From CAZJYI01 sp964550025 (lineage in GTDB: Bacteria > Verrucomicrobiota > Kiritimatiellia > UBA8416 > CAYOBW01), in the NCBI GenBank assembly GCA_964550025.1, contig CAZJYI010000076.1, positions 1 through 52,185 of the forward strand: 52,185 nucleotides of DNA, in the 5' to 3' direction. The notes beneath the pieces are model-generated. The model ran no database searches. It was not told the DNA's origin and saw nothing but the letters and a program-made list of their open reading frames with translations. This document shows positions 18,001 through 27,332 of this stretch, in pieces. The position numbers and the translations under genes were made by a program. How positions within the stretch are numbered: position 1 is the stretch's first letter; the number at the start of each line of letters is the position of its first letter.

Positions 18001-18595
18001 CAAACGCGGTTACTACATGAACGACATGCAGTACCCGGTCATTCGCGTCACCTGGAAGAAGGCCATGGAATTCTGCAAATGGCTCTCCGAGAAGACGGGC
18101 AAGAAGGTGACGCTGCCCACGGAGGCGCAGTGGGAGTGGGCCTGCCGCGCGGGCACGGAAACCCCGCTCTCGTACGGCGACCTGGACACGGAGTTCTCAA
18201 CCTTCGCCAACCTGGCCGACGTCACGGTCAAGCAGATGGCCGTCAAGGGCGTGAATCCCAAGCCGATCCAGAACCCGAACCCGTCGTACGACTACGAGCT
18301 CAAGGACCCGCGCTCAGACGACGGCGCCCTGCACCTGGCCGAGGCCGGAAGCTACCAGCCCAACCCGTGGGGTCTATACGACATGCACGGCAACGTCGCC
18401 GAGTGGACGCGCTCGGACTACAAGCCCTACCCGTACGACGATGCCGACGGCCGCAACGCCGGCGGCGAGGGCAAGAAGACCGTCCGGGGCGGTTCCTGGC
18501 ACGACCGCCCCTTCCGCTCGACCTCATCCTACCGCCTCGGATATCCCTCCTGGCAGCGCGTCTACCACACCGGGTTCCGGGTGGTGGTGGAGTGA
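15026..18595 (+). CDS. HzsA-related secreted dihaem protein with C-terminal SUMF1 fold (paralogue 2)
   Basis: The start at 15026 (MKRTITTITVLACLIFGSIA) has a GAGGTG ribosome site and gives a proper signal peptide; an ATG 15 bases upstream is less likely. The 1189-residue product is shorter than its paralogue at 2546-6769 because the N-terminal helical part is smaller. It contains a propeller region (about 230-600, with YYGSNSYWPNSMFFPR), haem sites CVGCH at about 682 and CVSCH at about 732, and a SUMF1-type domain from about 925 to the end. As in the paralogue, the FGE cysteines are absent (GGSWHDRPFRSTSSYR). It should be an exported dihaem electron-transfer or binding protein; the substrate is unknown. 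Confidence 0.88.
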   Translation: MKRTITTITVLACLIFGSIAAGAPAKDDNRGILNGPLTKGGHRASGEGNRESLRLAIEDIISTYGAKYPRGKEFLKRLESIRDEKSEEFLALKKEALLANPALDFDSLLMVRSTKGKRFTANWQTRCSSDAVGRKISQKDVDNVLKDLSRKDKALAGLNKTYSKWRSTYDKRKREIDRSDAYRKERDRKKRAAMLSDDPVLSEAQTKRDAAEKALKGAAEKLPEYRDIVAKMKSGAMVANYDDALVVMSPICEGEITTVYRPEPGKFVGDVDLHFNGDRLLFASHVDMGELKEVPNTRSGKGYAVFELEINPSTGKTRGKPRRVTPDMGWDVDCYDACYLPDGNIVFASTAAYEGVPCVGGGSYVANLYLMDEDGRNVRRLTFDQDASWHPSVMENGRIMYTRWEYTDSVHYYSRVLMTMNPDGTDQKAYYGSNSYWPNSMFFPRQIPGSANMFIATITGHHSHAKGGALCLFDVSRGNHEADGAVQFITGRGKKVEPLVIDNLARAYSPMFFSPYPLSDKYFLAMTGGSIYLLDVFDNMLLLKKGDGEGRYYEPIPLRSVTAPPVVAHRIDLKSKTSTVLINDIYAGPGLAGIPRGTVKNLRVYRYEYGPRHKGGHYSMGMESGWDAKQVLGLAPVEADGSISFKVPANTPIAFQPLDKDGKALQIMRSWTVTMPGERLTCVGCHESRNMPSLPKRAAAMLREPSTLKPFHGPTRGFGFTREVYPVVQKYCVSCHDGTKDLEADGRDKKGRYSVANRIIGTGSNTGKKFTECGIPDFSNANTAHTMLHPYVRRNGPEGDYHLLTPMEFHADTSELFQMLRKGHHNVKLDQEAWDRLIAWADLNAPFRGSWTEAGANKDILERRMELRRLYANDDYNPEKFLPLPETPVEPVMPEPCKRNVVPAKPAEIGKRATEPLSFDLGDGIVMKLAPIPAGSFSMGSNAETPVEQPVARVEIEKPFYMGTTEVTLEQYRQFDPTYLNGVYDMHYKDQVKRGYYMNDMQYPVIRVTWKKAMEFCKWLSEKTGKKVTLPTEAQWEWACRAGTETPLSYGDLDTEFSTFANLADVTVKQMAVKGVNPKPIQNPNPSYDYELKDPRSDDGALHLAEAGSYQPNPWGLYDMHGNVAEWTRSDYKPYPYDDADGRNAGGEGKKTVRGGSWHDRPFRSTSSYRLGYPSWQRVYHTGFRVVVE

Positions 18596-18676
18596 GTTGC
18601 CAAGCAGTGCCGAGATATGCGATTGTGAACAGGGCCAAGCGGGTAGCGGAACGGACGGCATGGGCGGGACAGTGGG

Positions 18677-18982
18677 ATGCCCAAACTCTATGAGTATTTC
18701 GGATTGATCGTACTGTTCTACTCGAACGAGCACGATCCGGTTCACGTACACGGGCTGTTCCAAGGCTCCGAGTGCAGAGCAGAGCTGATCGTGCAGAACG
18801 GGCAGGTCGTGGACATACGATTCGGCAACGTCAAAGGAAGGCGGCCTCTGAACTCTGCTCACCTCGCCGACTTCAAGGTCTTGGTGTCACACTTTGCGGA
18901 CGACATCGTGCAAAAATGGGTGGACTTCTTCGTACTTCACAAGCCCGTAAGGCCGGAACGGATCACCAGAAGGATCAAGTGA
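18677..18982 (+). CDS. DUF4160-family protein
   Basis: The 101-residue product carries the DUF4160 core: a start like MPKLYEYFGLIVLFY, the HDPVHVHG motif at about residues 19-26, and a C-terminal basic tail. No RNA or enzyme activity has been shown for the family to my knowledge. The gene overlaps the next one in a TGATG arrangement, so they are translated together. DUF4160 and DUF2442 genes are very often adjacent and behave genomically like toxin-antitoxin pairs; which partner would be toxic is not known. Confidence 0.85.
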   Translation: MPKLYEYFGLIVLFYSNEHDPVHVHGLFQGSECRAELIVQNGQVVDIRFGNVKGRRPLNSAHLADFKVLVSHFADDIVQKWVDFFVLHKPVRPERITRRIK

Positions 18983-19317
18983 TGCTCAAGACCGGTACCG
19001 AAGTCGATATCGTGCGTGCCGACAGCGTCGGCAGGTACAGACTGGAACTCGCCTTTAGCGACGGGCATGAGGAGGTCGTCGATTTCGAACCGTTCCTTGC
19101 CGCGAGTTTGAATCCCGAAACGCGGCGTTACCTCGACCCCAACATGTTCAGGCAGTATCGCATCGAGTGGGGCAATCTGGTGTGGGGTGACTACGAGATG
19201 TGCTTCCCGATGGAGGATCTTTACGTCGGCCAACTGACGAGAAAGGAGCACCTGGCAGTAGCGGAAGAACGAGCAACCTACGGAACGGACGCTGACTCGG
19301 CAGAGGACAGCAGCTGA
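18982..19317 (+). CDS. DUF2442-family protein
   Basis: The 111-residue product has the DUF2442 core: YRLELAFSDGHEEVVDFEPF at about residues 15-34 and a conserved tyrosine/tryptophan segment (YRIEWGNLVWG). The ATG lies within the stop codon of the DUF4160 gene (TGATG), indicating coupled translation. The C-terminal 20 residues are acidic and probably disordered. It is the usual companion of DUF4160, and the pair is best seen as a small accessory module. Confidence 0.85.
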   Translation: MLKTGTEVDIVRADSVGRYRLELAFSDGHEEVVDFEPFLAASLNPETRRYLDPNMFRQYRIEWGNLVWGDYEMCFPMEDLYVGQLTRKEHLAVAEERATYGTDADSAEDSS

Positions 19318-19393
19318 CAGTCAGCCATGGCCGTAGTAGCACATTGCCAGTGCCGCCACATTCGTTTTCCGCCTGTCACCCGCTTCTCTTCTT

Positions 19394-19468
19394 CATCCTT
19401 TCGGTCGACGATAGCGCACGACGATAAGGGTAGACGATTGAGTGCCTCGCCTCGTCAACCGATCTCCC
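19394..19468. repeat. Palindromic array, GACGATA-unit type (incomplete copy)
   Basis: The left arm CTTTCGGTCGACGATAGCGC continues with further degenerate GACGATA units. The right part keeps only GTCAACCGATCTCCCC, which in reverse complement is the foot GGGGAGATCGGTTGAC. The copy at 33966-34067 has the same left and right ends but a full right arm, so this one appears to have lost the right arm units. It abuts a BIME. Confidence 0.75.
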
Positions 19469-19471
19469 CAC

Positions 19472-19605
19472 GTAGGGCGGTGCTCTGCGCCGCCCTCGAG
19501 ACAGTTGAGGAGGCATTTGAAGAGGGAGTCAAGTGCTTCGCTCGTGTTTCTCTCATGTTTGCCTCGTCACTGTCTCGGGGAGGACGGCGCGGAGCACCGT
19601 CCTAC
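19472..19605. repeat. BIME: inverted pair of GTAG-foot REPs
   Basis: The left REP (19472-19495) starts GTAG and forms a 9-bp hairpin GGGCGGTGC / GCGCCGCCC with a three-base loop. The right REP (19582-19605) is the inverse, with GGACGG-type stem. Between them GAGACAG pairs with CTGTCTC and GAGG-rich with CCTC-rich blocks, so the whole 134 bases can fold back on itself. It lies 23 bases beyond the stop codon of the giant surface-protein gene. Confidence 0.9.
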
Positions 19606-19628
19606 GGTTCGACGCCCCGCGAGCGAGG

Positions 19629-22600
19629 TTACGGCTCCACCGCCCGCACACGCACACCGACGAAGTAATTCGGGACGCGGCTTGGATCGATCGGGTGCTC
19701 GTAGCGGACGTGCTCCCAGTCGTCGTCCACCGGCGTGACCGTCGGAGCAACTTCGACGGGTTCCCACCACGTGCCGAGGCCGTAGGTCCAGCGCGGTTCG
19801 TAGACAAGGGAACCCTGGCGGCGGCGAAGGTACTCCACGACCGCCTTCTCCTCACCCGGCGTGCTGAGATCGAACGTCATGTACGGCAGACCCGGCGTTG
19901 AGGTGCCGGGAACGTAGTACGGCAGCTCGTCCGTTGTCGGGTCCAGGCCGAAGGCGTACTTGAGCAGGTTCTTGACCCCGTCGCCGACGAAGCTGTCCAT
20001 CCGATCGACGTCGTACACCGTGTTGATGCCGTCGCCGCCATCGGCCTGGACGATCTGCTGCTCCCACAGGTCCCACATCCGGTCGCCGTCCATGTCCGTC
20101 CGCTCGTACGCCGCGGTGTATTCGCCGCCGGCGGTGACCGTGGCGGACGTTGACGGCTGCCAACCGGTGAAAGTCCAACCGGCATCCTGCGTCACCGACA
20201 CCGCTGGAAACGCGTCGCCGTGGGTCATCACCAGCACGTGGTCGTCGCCGCTGTTGGCGCCGTCAATCGCACCTTTCGCGCCGGGATGGAACGTGAGGGT
20301 GTAGGTATTCACGTCGTACTGCGCCGTGGCCTCAATGTTCGCGGTGACCGTCCCGGGCAGGGGCACGCTCCACCCCGTGAACGTGCGGCCCGCATCGGGG
20401 ACGACGGTGATGGTGGGGAACGGCGCGCCGTCCACGAATCCGCCGATGTAGTCGGCGCCGCTGTTGGCCTCGGCAATACTCCCGCCCGTGCCGGGACGCA
20501 GCGTGACGGTGTGCACCGTACCGGCGTTCCAGACCAGCTCGGGATAGCCGTCCATGATCCAGACGTCATCCGTGCCGTTGGCGGTCTCGGTCACGAAATC
20601 CCAGCCCACACCGGTGAACGTCGCCTCGGCCCGCATTTCAGCGGTGGTCTTGCCCGTGGCGCCGTCGTTGTCGTCGCCGGACGCGCCGATGCCAGAGTTG
20701 TCCACGTCCCAGAAGCCGGCGGTCACGCCTGTCGCACGACTACAGAAACCGCCGATGGCGGACGAACCGGTGACCGAACCAATCGAGTAGCAACGCATGA
20801 CGCTCTCGCCGTCGTCGCCGCTGCCGAACAGCCCCCCCGCGACGGCTCGACTGGCGTCGACCGAACCACTTGCATAGCAGTCCTCCACAGTACTGAAGCC
20901 AATCAACCCGCACAACCCGCCGACGTCCGAGCCGCCTGCCACGCTTCCCGTCGCGAAGCAACGGCGGATTGAGGCCCTGGTGCCACCATTTCTGGTGCTC
21001 GCCCCGCACAGCCCGCCGGCTTCGGCGTCGGAGAAGACGTTGCCCGTTGCGAAGCACTCCGTGAGCGATCCCCCGGAGTTGTACCCGCATAGACCGCCGG
21101 CATAGGCGAAATTGACGACGTTGAAACTCTGGCCTGTCACCACGCAAGACGCCGAGCAACGCTCAAGCTCGCCAAGCGTGTTCATGCCACACAGTCCGCC
21201 CAGTCGATACACACCGCCGGCTCCCTCTATCACTCCGCTCACGTGGCAGTTGACGACCCGACCGCTCTCACTCTGACCGCAGAGAGCGCCGGCGCGTTGC
21301 GGGCCGGAAACAGACGCGCCAGTTAGTGTCAGGTTGCTGACGACCCCACCGTCGATCAGGCCGAAGAGGCCTACATTCTCCTTGTCCTCCGCGATGATCG
21401 TCAGGTTGGAGAGTGTGTGACCGTCGCCGTCGAAGACGCCCTCGAAGCCACCGCCGTCCGGGGCGATGGGCGCCTCAAGGAAAGGCACGGTAGTCAGATC
21501 GATGTCGGCCGCCAGTCGCGCGTGACCGGTCCAGCAGGCCGGCTCTCCCGCGTACGTCATGAAATCGGCCAGGTTCTCGATCAGGTACGGATTGCCGGCG
21601 CTGCCGGTGCCGCCGCCCAGGTCGCCCTCCTCCACGTAGACCGCATTAACGATCATGCCCTCGGTGACGTGGCTGAAGTTCGTGTCCCAACCGGTGAAGA
21701 ACCAGCCCGAACCGGGAACGTTGGCGACGATGGGCGCTTCCGCCGCGCCTCCGTGGACGACGTCCTGGCTCAGCTCGCCGCCGCCTGCGTGGGCGCCGTG
21801 CGGATCCAGCATGAAGTCAACCGGGTAGGTGATCCGGGCGTAGATCGCTTCGAACTCGTAGTCCTGGGTTACCGTCGGCGGCAAGGGGTCAAGCATCCAC
21901 CCGTCGAACTCCCAACCCTCGTCCGCGGTGACGTCTACCGCCGGAAATGACCCGCCGTGCGGCACGGTCACCACGCGGTTGGAACCGCTGTTGGGGTTGA
22001 CGATCGCGCCGTGGGCGCCGGGCATGTAGGTCAACGTGCGGTCCGCCGGGGAGTACTGCGCGGTTGACCGGAAAGTGTTGGTCACGACCGCCGGCAATGG
22101 CGGGTCCCAGCCGGTGTGCTGGTAGTTCTCGTCCGGGATGATCGTTATCGTCGGCATCGGATCGCCGTGGCGCAGGAACATGATTTCGGCACCGACGAGA
22201 GTGCCGTGGTCGCCCTCCGACAGCGTGACATCATGGCTCACAACCGTGTCCCAGGCATGAACGGCCCGACCGTTCATCAGCCACGCCGCGGCCATGGCCC
22301 AGATTTCGTCGGTTCCGTTGGCACTCTCGTTCACGAAGTCCCAGCCCGCGTTAATGTAGGTGTTCGAGCTCTGCATCTCCGCCAGCGTGACCTCGCTTGC
22401 GCCTCCCGACATCCCGCCGCTGGAGCCGCTCTCCACGAAGCTGCTGCTCACCGTTCCCTGCTGATTGCCGCAAAAGTCGCCGGCGTTGCTCGTGCCGGTC
22501 ACGGTCGAGGCACTGTAGCAGGTGTCGATCGTCGCGCCCGAAGTGTTGCGTCCCACCAGGCCGCCGACCGCCTCATTGCCCCAGACCTCCGTCTTGGCGT

Positions 22601-25600
22601 AGCTGTTGGAGATCGTGCCGCCCGCGGAATTGCAGCCGCAGAGCCCGCCTACGTTGTCATGGGCGTTGATCCCCGGCAGCGCGTTGGCACGGGCACAACA
22701 GCGATCGATCGAGCCAAGATTCTCTCCGCACAGGATCCCGACGTAGTCAACACCGGCGACCGTCTCCATCGCGTCAATCGTCACGCTGAGGTTGCTGACA
22801 CATCCGCCGGCGCCGATTCGGCCGAACGCCCCGAGGTAGCTGTTACCTGTGCCTGTAATGACCAGGTAGTTGATCTCATGGCCACCGCCGTCGAAGCAGC
22901 CGGTGAACGCCGTGCCCTGGAAACCGGCCGTCGTCGATGTGTCCGGCGCGAAGAGCGCCTTGTCGTACGTCGTGCCGCTCAAATCGATGTGGATTAGCAG
23001 CCGCGTATGCCCGCTCCAGTACGACGACGTAGTGCGGAAAGCATGGAAATCGGCCATGTTCTCGATCAGGTAAGGATTGCCGGCCGTGCCGTCGCCGCCG
23101 CCCATGTCGCCCTTCTTCAGGTAGACCGCGTTGACGGTGGTGTCCGCAAGGATGACCAGGCTGTGGTCCCAGCCCGTGAAGACCCAGTCCGAACCCGCCA
23201 TTTCCGTCACGAGCGGGGCCGTCGCCGAGTTCGCGTGGGCCACGGTCTGCGTCAGCGCGCCGCCCCCGGTACGCGTGCCGTGGGCGCCCAGATCGAATTC
23301 GACCGTGTAGCTGCCGAGTGAGTACTGTGCCAGGGCACTGAAGTCCGCGGTCGCCGTTGCCGGCGGCGCCGGATTCCAACCGTCGAAACCGTATGGGCTG
23401 TTGGCCACCACCGGCACCGCCGGGACCGCCGCACCGTGCTGTAGCGTCAGCACGTAGTCATCGCCATGAACGACGCCTGCCACGTCGACGTACCCGTATG
23501 ACCCGGGATCGAACCGCAGCGTGTAGGTCTCCGCGGCGTACCGCGCTGTTCCCTCGTAGTCCGCCGTGACCTTCGGGGGCGTCGGCGGGTCCCAGTCTAT
23601 GAACTCCCGGCCCGCGTCGGGCGTGACGGTCACCGTCGGGAAGTCCGCGTTGTGCCCCAGCGTCACCACGTAGTCCGCTCCCGGCGCCACACCGTCGATG
23701 TCGCCGTGATCGCCGGGATGGAAGGTCAGCGTGTACTGCGCCGCCTGATATTGCGCCGTCCCCTCGTAGTTGGCCGTGATCGTCGCCGGCTTCGCCGGAC
23801 TCCAGCCCGTGAACTCCTTGCCAGCGTCCGGGGTCACCGTAACTTGCGGAAACACCCCGTCCTCGGCCACCCACACCTTGTAGTCCTCCCCGTCGTTCGC
23901 CTCCGCCAGGTCGCCATCCGGCCCCGGGTGCAACCGCACGAGGTACTTCGTGGCCACATCATCCGCAAACACGGGGTACCCATCCATCACCCAGATGTAG
24001 TCCGTCCCGTTCACCGTCTCCCCATAGAAATCCCAGCCCGCCTCCGTGAACGTGTGCTGGTTCTGCATCTCCGCGGTGGTCTTGCCCGTGCCGCCGTCGG
24101 AGGTGGATTGACCAGACGTCTCCGTGTCCCAGAAGCAGGCGGTTGCTGTGGCGCCTCCTCCTCGGGAGCCGCAAAGCCCCCCGATCGACTCAATGGAGGG
24201 ATTGCCTGTGACCCGCCCCGTTGAGTAGCATTCGACGATCGTGGATCCCCAGTTGACCCCACATAGTCCCCCGAGATTGTAGGTTTGGTCGGCCCCGGAT
24301 ACGGCCACGTTTGCATAGCTCTCGCGGATTGTGCCTCCATCCGCATTGTAACCGCAAAGGCCGCCGATTGAGTAGGCGCGTGTTCCCGTTGCCACGGCTC
24401 CCGATGCGTAGCATCCGGCAATCGTTCCCGAGCGATTGAGTCCGCATAGAGAACCCACACCGTAGGAACCCTCGCCGCCGGAGATGCTGACATCCACGAC
24501 GCCAAGGTTGCTGATGCTCGCGCCAGCTCCGTAGGTCCGGCCGAAGAGCGCCAAGTCGTCAGTACCGACCCCGGCGGCGTTAATGGTGAGGTTGCGAATC
24601 ACATGACCATCGCCGTCGAATACACCCTTGAAACTCGGGCCGGAGCGCAAGGTTCCATCATCCCTATCCGGCGCAATCGGCGCCCGGTCGTAGGTAATGC
24701 CGGAGAGATCCAGGTCGGTCATCAGGCGGGCGTGACTTCTCCAAAGCTCAGGGTCACTGCAGTAGCCGTGAAAATCGGCCAGGTTCTCGATCAGGTAGGG
24801 GTTGGCCTCGCTGCCGTCCCCGGTGAGCGTGATGGTCCACGGGAATACGGGGTAGTCGTCCATGCACCAGATGCTATCCGTCCCGTTGGCGCTCTCGCCG
24901 AGGAAATCCCAGCCCGCCGCCGTGAAGGTCAACTGCCTTTGCATCTCACCATGAGTCTTGGCCGTGCCGCCGTAGGACGTCGACTGGCCGGTCGTTTCGC
25001 TGTCGTAGAAGCTGGCGGCCGTACTGCTGCCTCCGGTCAGTTCGGCATTGAAACCCGAGACTCCCGTCGCGCCGCTGCCTCCACTGACCGCGCCCACGGC
25101 GTAGCAGTTCTCGGTCCGCGAGAACTCATCCAGCGTGCCGCTGAACCCGGCCACGCGATCCGCGTTGACCCCACCCGTCACGCTACCTCGCGCGTAACAG
25201 TTCTTGAAAAGCGCGGAATGGATGCCTTTGCCGCAGAAACCTCCGAGCTGCGTGGCCCCGGTTCCACCGGTCACGTCGACGGTCGTGAAACTCTCGTCGA
25301 TCGTGCTGCTGACGATCAGGCCGACCAGGCCGCCGAGCTGCAGAGCATTCGCACCGCCCTGGACTGACCCGGTGCTGACGCACCGGTACATCGAACCACG
25401 CAGGTTTCCGCACAGTCCCCCCAGCATCTCGCAGTTGTCGCCCGCCTCGAGCGTGACCGATGCCGAGCAATTGCTGACGACACAGCGGGAAACGCCCGAG
25501 CCGCTGAGAACCCGCCCGCATAGCGCCCCGACATAGCGCGACCCGTCGCCGCCGGTGATCGCGGCGCCATCGAGTCGCAAGTCCATGATCACGGCGTCCT

Positions 25601-27257
25601 CATCGATTCCGTCGTACACCCTCCCGAACAGCCCAAGGAAATCCGTGTCGGCCCCGGCCGTATCGATCGTCAGGTTTGAAATCGTGCGCCCATCGCCGTC
25701 GAACACGCCACTGAAGTTCCTGCTCGCAGCGATCGGCGCCTCGGCGTAGGTGATGCCGGCAAGATCCAGATCCGTCTCCAGCCGCGCATGCCCGCTCCAG
25801 TAGTCCGAGTTGCTGCGATACGTGTTGAAGTCCGCCAGGCTCCGGATCCGGTAGGGATTACGAGGCGAACCGTCGCCGGCGTTCAGCCCCAGCTTGTAGG
25901 TCGCCGCGCCGTCGTAGTCGTCCGTGATCGTGGCAGGCGGCGCCGGGACCCAGCCGTCGAACGCGTAGCCGGGATCGATGTCGATTGTGACCTGCGGCAC
26001 GGGTGCGCCGTCCGCCACCGTGATGTAGAGATTTCCGCTCGGACCGGCGTCAGGGAAGCTGCCGTGGGAACCGCGGTAGAACGTGACCGTGTGCGTCGTG
26101 TCCACATCCCGCGCAAACACCGGGTAGCCGTCCAACACCCACGTGTCATCCTGGCCGTTGGCCGACTCTCCCATGAAATCCCACCCCGCGTCCGTGAACG
26201 TCGCCTCGTTCTGCATCTCCGCCGTGGTTTTGCGCGTCTCATCGTCGGGCAAGGTCAAGCCGACGGTCTCCATGTCCCAGAAACATGCGGTGATGACGCC
26301 TTCGTTTTTCCCGCATAAACCGCGCATGTGGCCATGTCCGCCGGAGACTTCCCCGGTTGCGTAGACCTTGCTGATCGTTCCTCCGAGGTTCCATCCACAC
26401 AGCCCTCCCATCTCCGAGGCGCCATCCCCGGTGACCACACCGGTTGCATAGCAGTCGCTGATCACGCCCTGTTCCATCTTCCCGCACAGGCCTCCGATGA
26501 AGGTGGAATCCTCGCCGACGGTGACCGAGCTTTCGGCATGGCACTTCTCCATCGTCCCCTCCGAATGGTATCCGCAGAGACCACCAATCCACCGGGAGAA
26601 GTTGCCACAGGATACCGATCCGGCGACGCGGCACTTGCTGACCGTGCCGCCATCGTTGGCCCCGCAGAGAACGCCAACGGACTTGCCAGTGGATGCGAAT
26701 AGGAGCGTTCCGGTCACGCGACACTCGCTGAGGGCGCCTTCGCTGAGTATCCCGCAAAGGCAACCTACGTCGCGGCCACCGCTGCCATGGACGCTGGCGT
26801 CCACGATGACAAGATTTCGCACCGCGGAGGAGACCCCTTCGATTGCGCCAAAGAGACCGAAGCCAACGTACTTGGAACTCACGTTGTCAATGGTGAGACC
26901 GCTGATGGCGTGGCCATTGCCGTCAAACACGCCGGTGAACCGTGTTCCCTGGTGATTCCCTGAGCCATAGGCCGTATCCGGTGCGATCGGCGCGCGATCG
27001 TAGGTGGTTCCGGAAAGGTCGAGGTCGGTCATCAGGCGGGTGTGGCCGCTCCAGCAGTTGGTGTCGCTGCAGAACTCGTCGAAATCGGCGCGGTCCTCGA
27101 TCAGGTAGGGATCGGCTTCCGTGCCCGTGCCGTTGCCGAGATTGCCCCCCGCGCCGAAGAGCGAGCTCGTGGCGAGTGCCATGGCACAGACGCCGACCAT
27201 GACGCCGAACAGACGCCGGGTCAGAGGGTTGGGAGAGATGATGGTGCGCTTGTTCAT
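19629..27257 (-). CDS. Giant secreted GLUG / InlB-repeat surface protein (2542 aa)
   Basis: The start at 27257 has an AAAGGAC ribosome site and a signal peptide (residues about 15-38, VGVCAMALATSSLFGAGG). Several large blocks follow. Each opens with a conserved entry motif (GxAxxPYLIExxADF, then a DLDLSG strand) and contains runs of GLUG motifs (GGLCGxNxGG, CYATGxV). Most end with a W/F-rich closing segment (TAEMQNxxTFTxAGWDF). Between them are InlB B-type/Listeria-Bacteroides repeats (LTFHPGAHG, FxGWxP). The C-terminal 150 residues hold a conserved exosortase-type-adjacent segment (GDGVKNLLKYAFGLDP). The whole is a beta-rich extracellular fibre or adhesin. No catalytic domain is visible. Repeat number is likely to vary between strains. 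It heads a minus-strand group of secreted proteins. Confidence 0.9.
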   Translation of the reverse strand: MNKRTIISPNPLTRRLFGVMVGVCAMALATSSLFGAGGNLGNGTGTEADPYLIEDRADFDEFCSDTNCWSGHTRLMTDLDLSGTTYDRAPIAPDTAYGSGNHQGTRFTGVFDGNGHAISGLTIDNVSSKYVGFGLFGAIEGVSSAVRNLVIVDASVHGSGGRDVGCLCGILSEGALSECRVTGTLLFASTGKSVGVLCGANDGGTVSKCRVAGSVSCGNFSRWIGGLCGYHSEGTMEKCHAESSVTVGEDSTFIGGLCGKMEQGVISDCYATGVVTGDGASEMGGLCGWNLGGTISKVYATGEVSGGHGHMRGLCGKNEGVITACFWDMETVGLTLPDDETRKTTAEMQNEATFTDAGWDFMGESANGQDDTWVLDGYPVFARDVDTTHTVTFYRGSHGSFPDAGPSGNLYITVADGAPVPQVTIDIDPGYAFDGWVPAPPATITDDYDGAATYKLGLNAGDGSPRNPYRIRSLADFNTYRSNSDYWSGHARLETDLDLAGITYAEAPIAASRNFSGVFDGDGRTISNLTIDTAGADTDFLGLFGRVYDGIDEDAVIMDLRLDGAAITGGDGSRYVGALCGRVLSGSGVSRCVVSNCSASVTLEAGDNCEMLGGLCGNLRGSMYRCVSTGSVQGGANALQLGGLVGLIVSSTIDESFTTVDVTGGTGATQLGGFCGKGIHSALFKNCYARGSVTGGVNADRVAGFSGTLDEFSRTENCYAVGAVSGGSGATGVSGFNAELTGGSSTAASFYDSETTGQSTSYGGTAKTHGEMQRQLTFTAAGWDFLGESANGTDSIWCMDDYPVFPWTITLTGDGSEANPYLIENLADFHGYCSDPELWRSHARLMTDLDLSGITYDRAPIAPDRDDGTLRSGPSFKGVFDGDGHVIRNLTINAAGVGTDDLALFGRTYGAGASISNLGVVDVSISGGEGSYGVGSLCGLNRSGTIAGCYASGAVATGTRAYSIGGLCGYNADGGTIRESYANVAVSGADQTYNLGGLCGVNWGSTIVECYSTGRVTGNPSIESIGGLCGSRGGGATATACFWDTETSGQSTSDGGTGKTTAEMQNQHTFTEAGWDFYGETVNGTDYIWVMDGYPVFADDVATKYLVRLHPGPDGDLAEANDGEDYKVWVAEDGVFPQVTVTPDAGKEFTGWSPAKPATITANYEGTAQYQAAQYTLTFHPGDHGDIDGVAPGADYVVTLGHNADFPTVTVTPDAGREFIDWDPPTPPKVTADYEGTARYAAETYTLRFDPGSYGYVDVAGVVHGDDYVLTLQHGAAVPAVPVVANSPYGFDGWNPAPPATATADFSALAQYSLGSYTVEFDLGAHGTRTGGGALTQTVAHANSATAPLVTEMAGSDWVFTGWDHSLVILADTTVNAVYLKKGDMGGGDGTAGNPYLIENMADFHAFRTTSSYWSGHTRLLIHIDLSGTTYDKALFAPDTSTTAGFQGTAFTGCFDGGGHEINYLVITGTGNSYLGAFGRIGAGGCVSNLSVTIDAMETVAGVDYVGILCGENLGSIDRCCARANALPGINAHDNVGGLCGCNSAGGTISNSYAKTEVWGNEAVGGLVGRNTSGATIDTCYSASTVTGTSNAGDFCGNQQGTVSSSFVESGSSGGMSGGASEVTLAEMQSSNTYINAGWDFVNESANGTDEIWAMAAAWLMNGRAVHAWDTVVSHDVTLSEGDHGTLVGAEIMFLRHGDPMPTITIIPDENYQHTGWDPPLPAVVTNTFRSTAQYSPADRTLTYMPGAHGAIVNPNSGSNRVVTVPHGGSFPAVDVTADEGWEFDGWMLDPLPPTVTQDYEFEAIYARITYPVDFMLDPHGAHAGGGELSQDVVHGGAAEAPIVANVPGSGWFFTGWDTNFSHVTEGMIVNAVYVEEGDLGGGTGSAGNPYLIENLADFMTYAGEPACWTGHARLAADIDLTTVPFLEAPIAPDGGGFEGVFDGDGHTLSNLTIIAEDKENVGLFGLIDGGVVSNLTLTGASVSGPQRAGALCGQSESGRVVNCHVSGVIEGAGGVYRLGGLCGMNTLGELERCSASCVVTGQSFNVVNFAYAGGLCGYNSGGSLTECFATGNVFSDAEAGGLCGASTRNGGTRASIRRCFATGSVAGGSDVGGLCGLIGFSTVEDCYASGSVDASRAVAGGLFGSGDDGESVMRCYSIGSVTGSSAIGGFCSRATGVTAGFWDVDNSGIGASGDDNDGATGKTTAEMRAEATFTGVGWDFVTETANGTDDVWIMDGYPELVWNAGTVHTVTLRPGTGGSIAEANSGADYIGGFVDGAPFPTITVVPDAGRTFTGWSVPLPGTVTANIEATAQYDVNTYTLTFHPGAKGAIDGANSGDDHVLVMTHGDAFPAVSVTQDAGWTFTGWQPSTSATVTAGGEYTAAYERTDMDGDRMWDLWEQQIVQADGGDGINTVYDVDRMDSFVGDGVKNLLKYAFGLDPTTDELPYYVPGTSTPGLPYMTFDLSTPGEEKAVVEYLRRRQGSLVYEPRWTYGLGTWWEPVEVAPTVTPVDDDWEHVRYEHPIDPSRVPNYFVGVRVRAVEP

Positions 27258-27332
27258 GTGGGTGTCCTTTGTGTTGTGTGATCCTGTTCCTCGATATGCT
27301 TCAAAACCGTGAAATGGTGCTCCGGGTCTTCC

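Larger units (their letters stand above)
19318..19628. other. Intergenic region filled by two repeat classes
   Basis: This 311-base gap between the convergent DUF2442 and giant surface-protein genes holds a palindromic-array copy (19394-19468) followed directly by a complete BIME (19472-19605). About 75 bases of unremarkable sequence remain after the DUF2442 stop. No gene is supported; short plus-strand frames here are translations of the repeats. Confidence 0.7.

Noticed and set aside
2546..18595. Active formylglycine-generating enzyme for the sulfatase
   Set aside because: The SUMF1-type domains at 2546-3360 and 17800-18595 lack the two catalytic cysteines and are fused to exported cytochromes.
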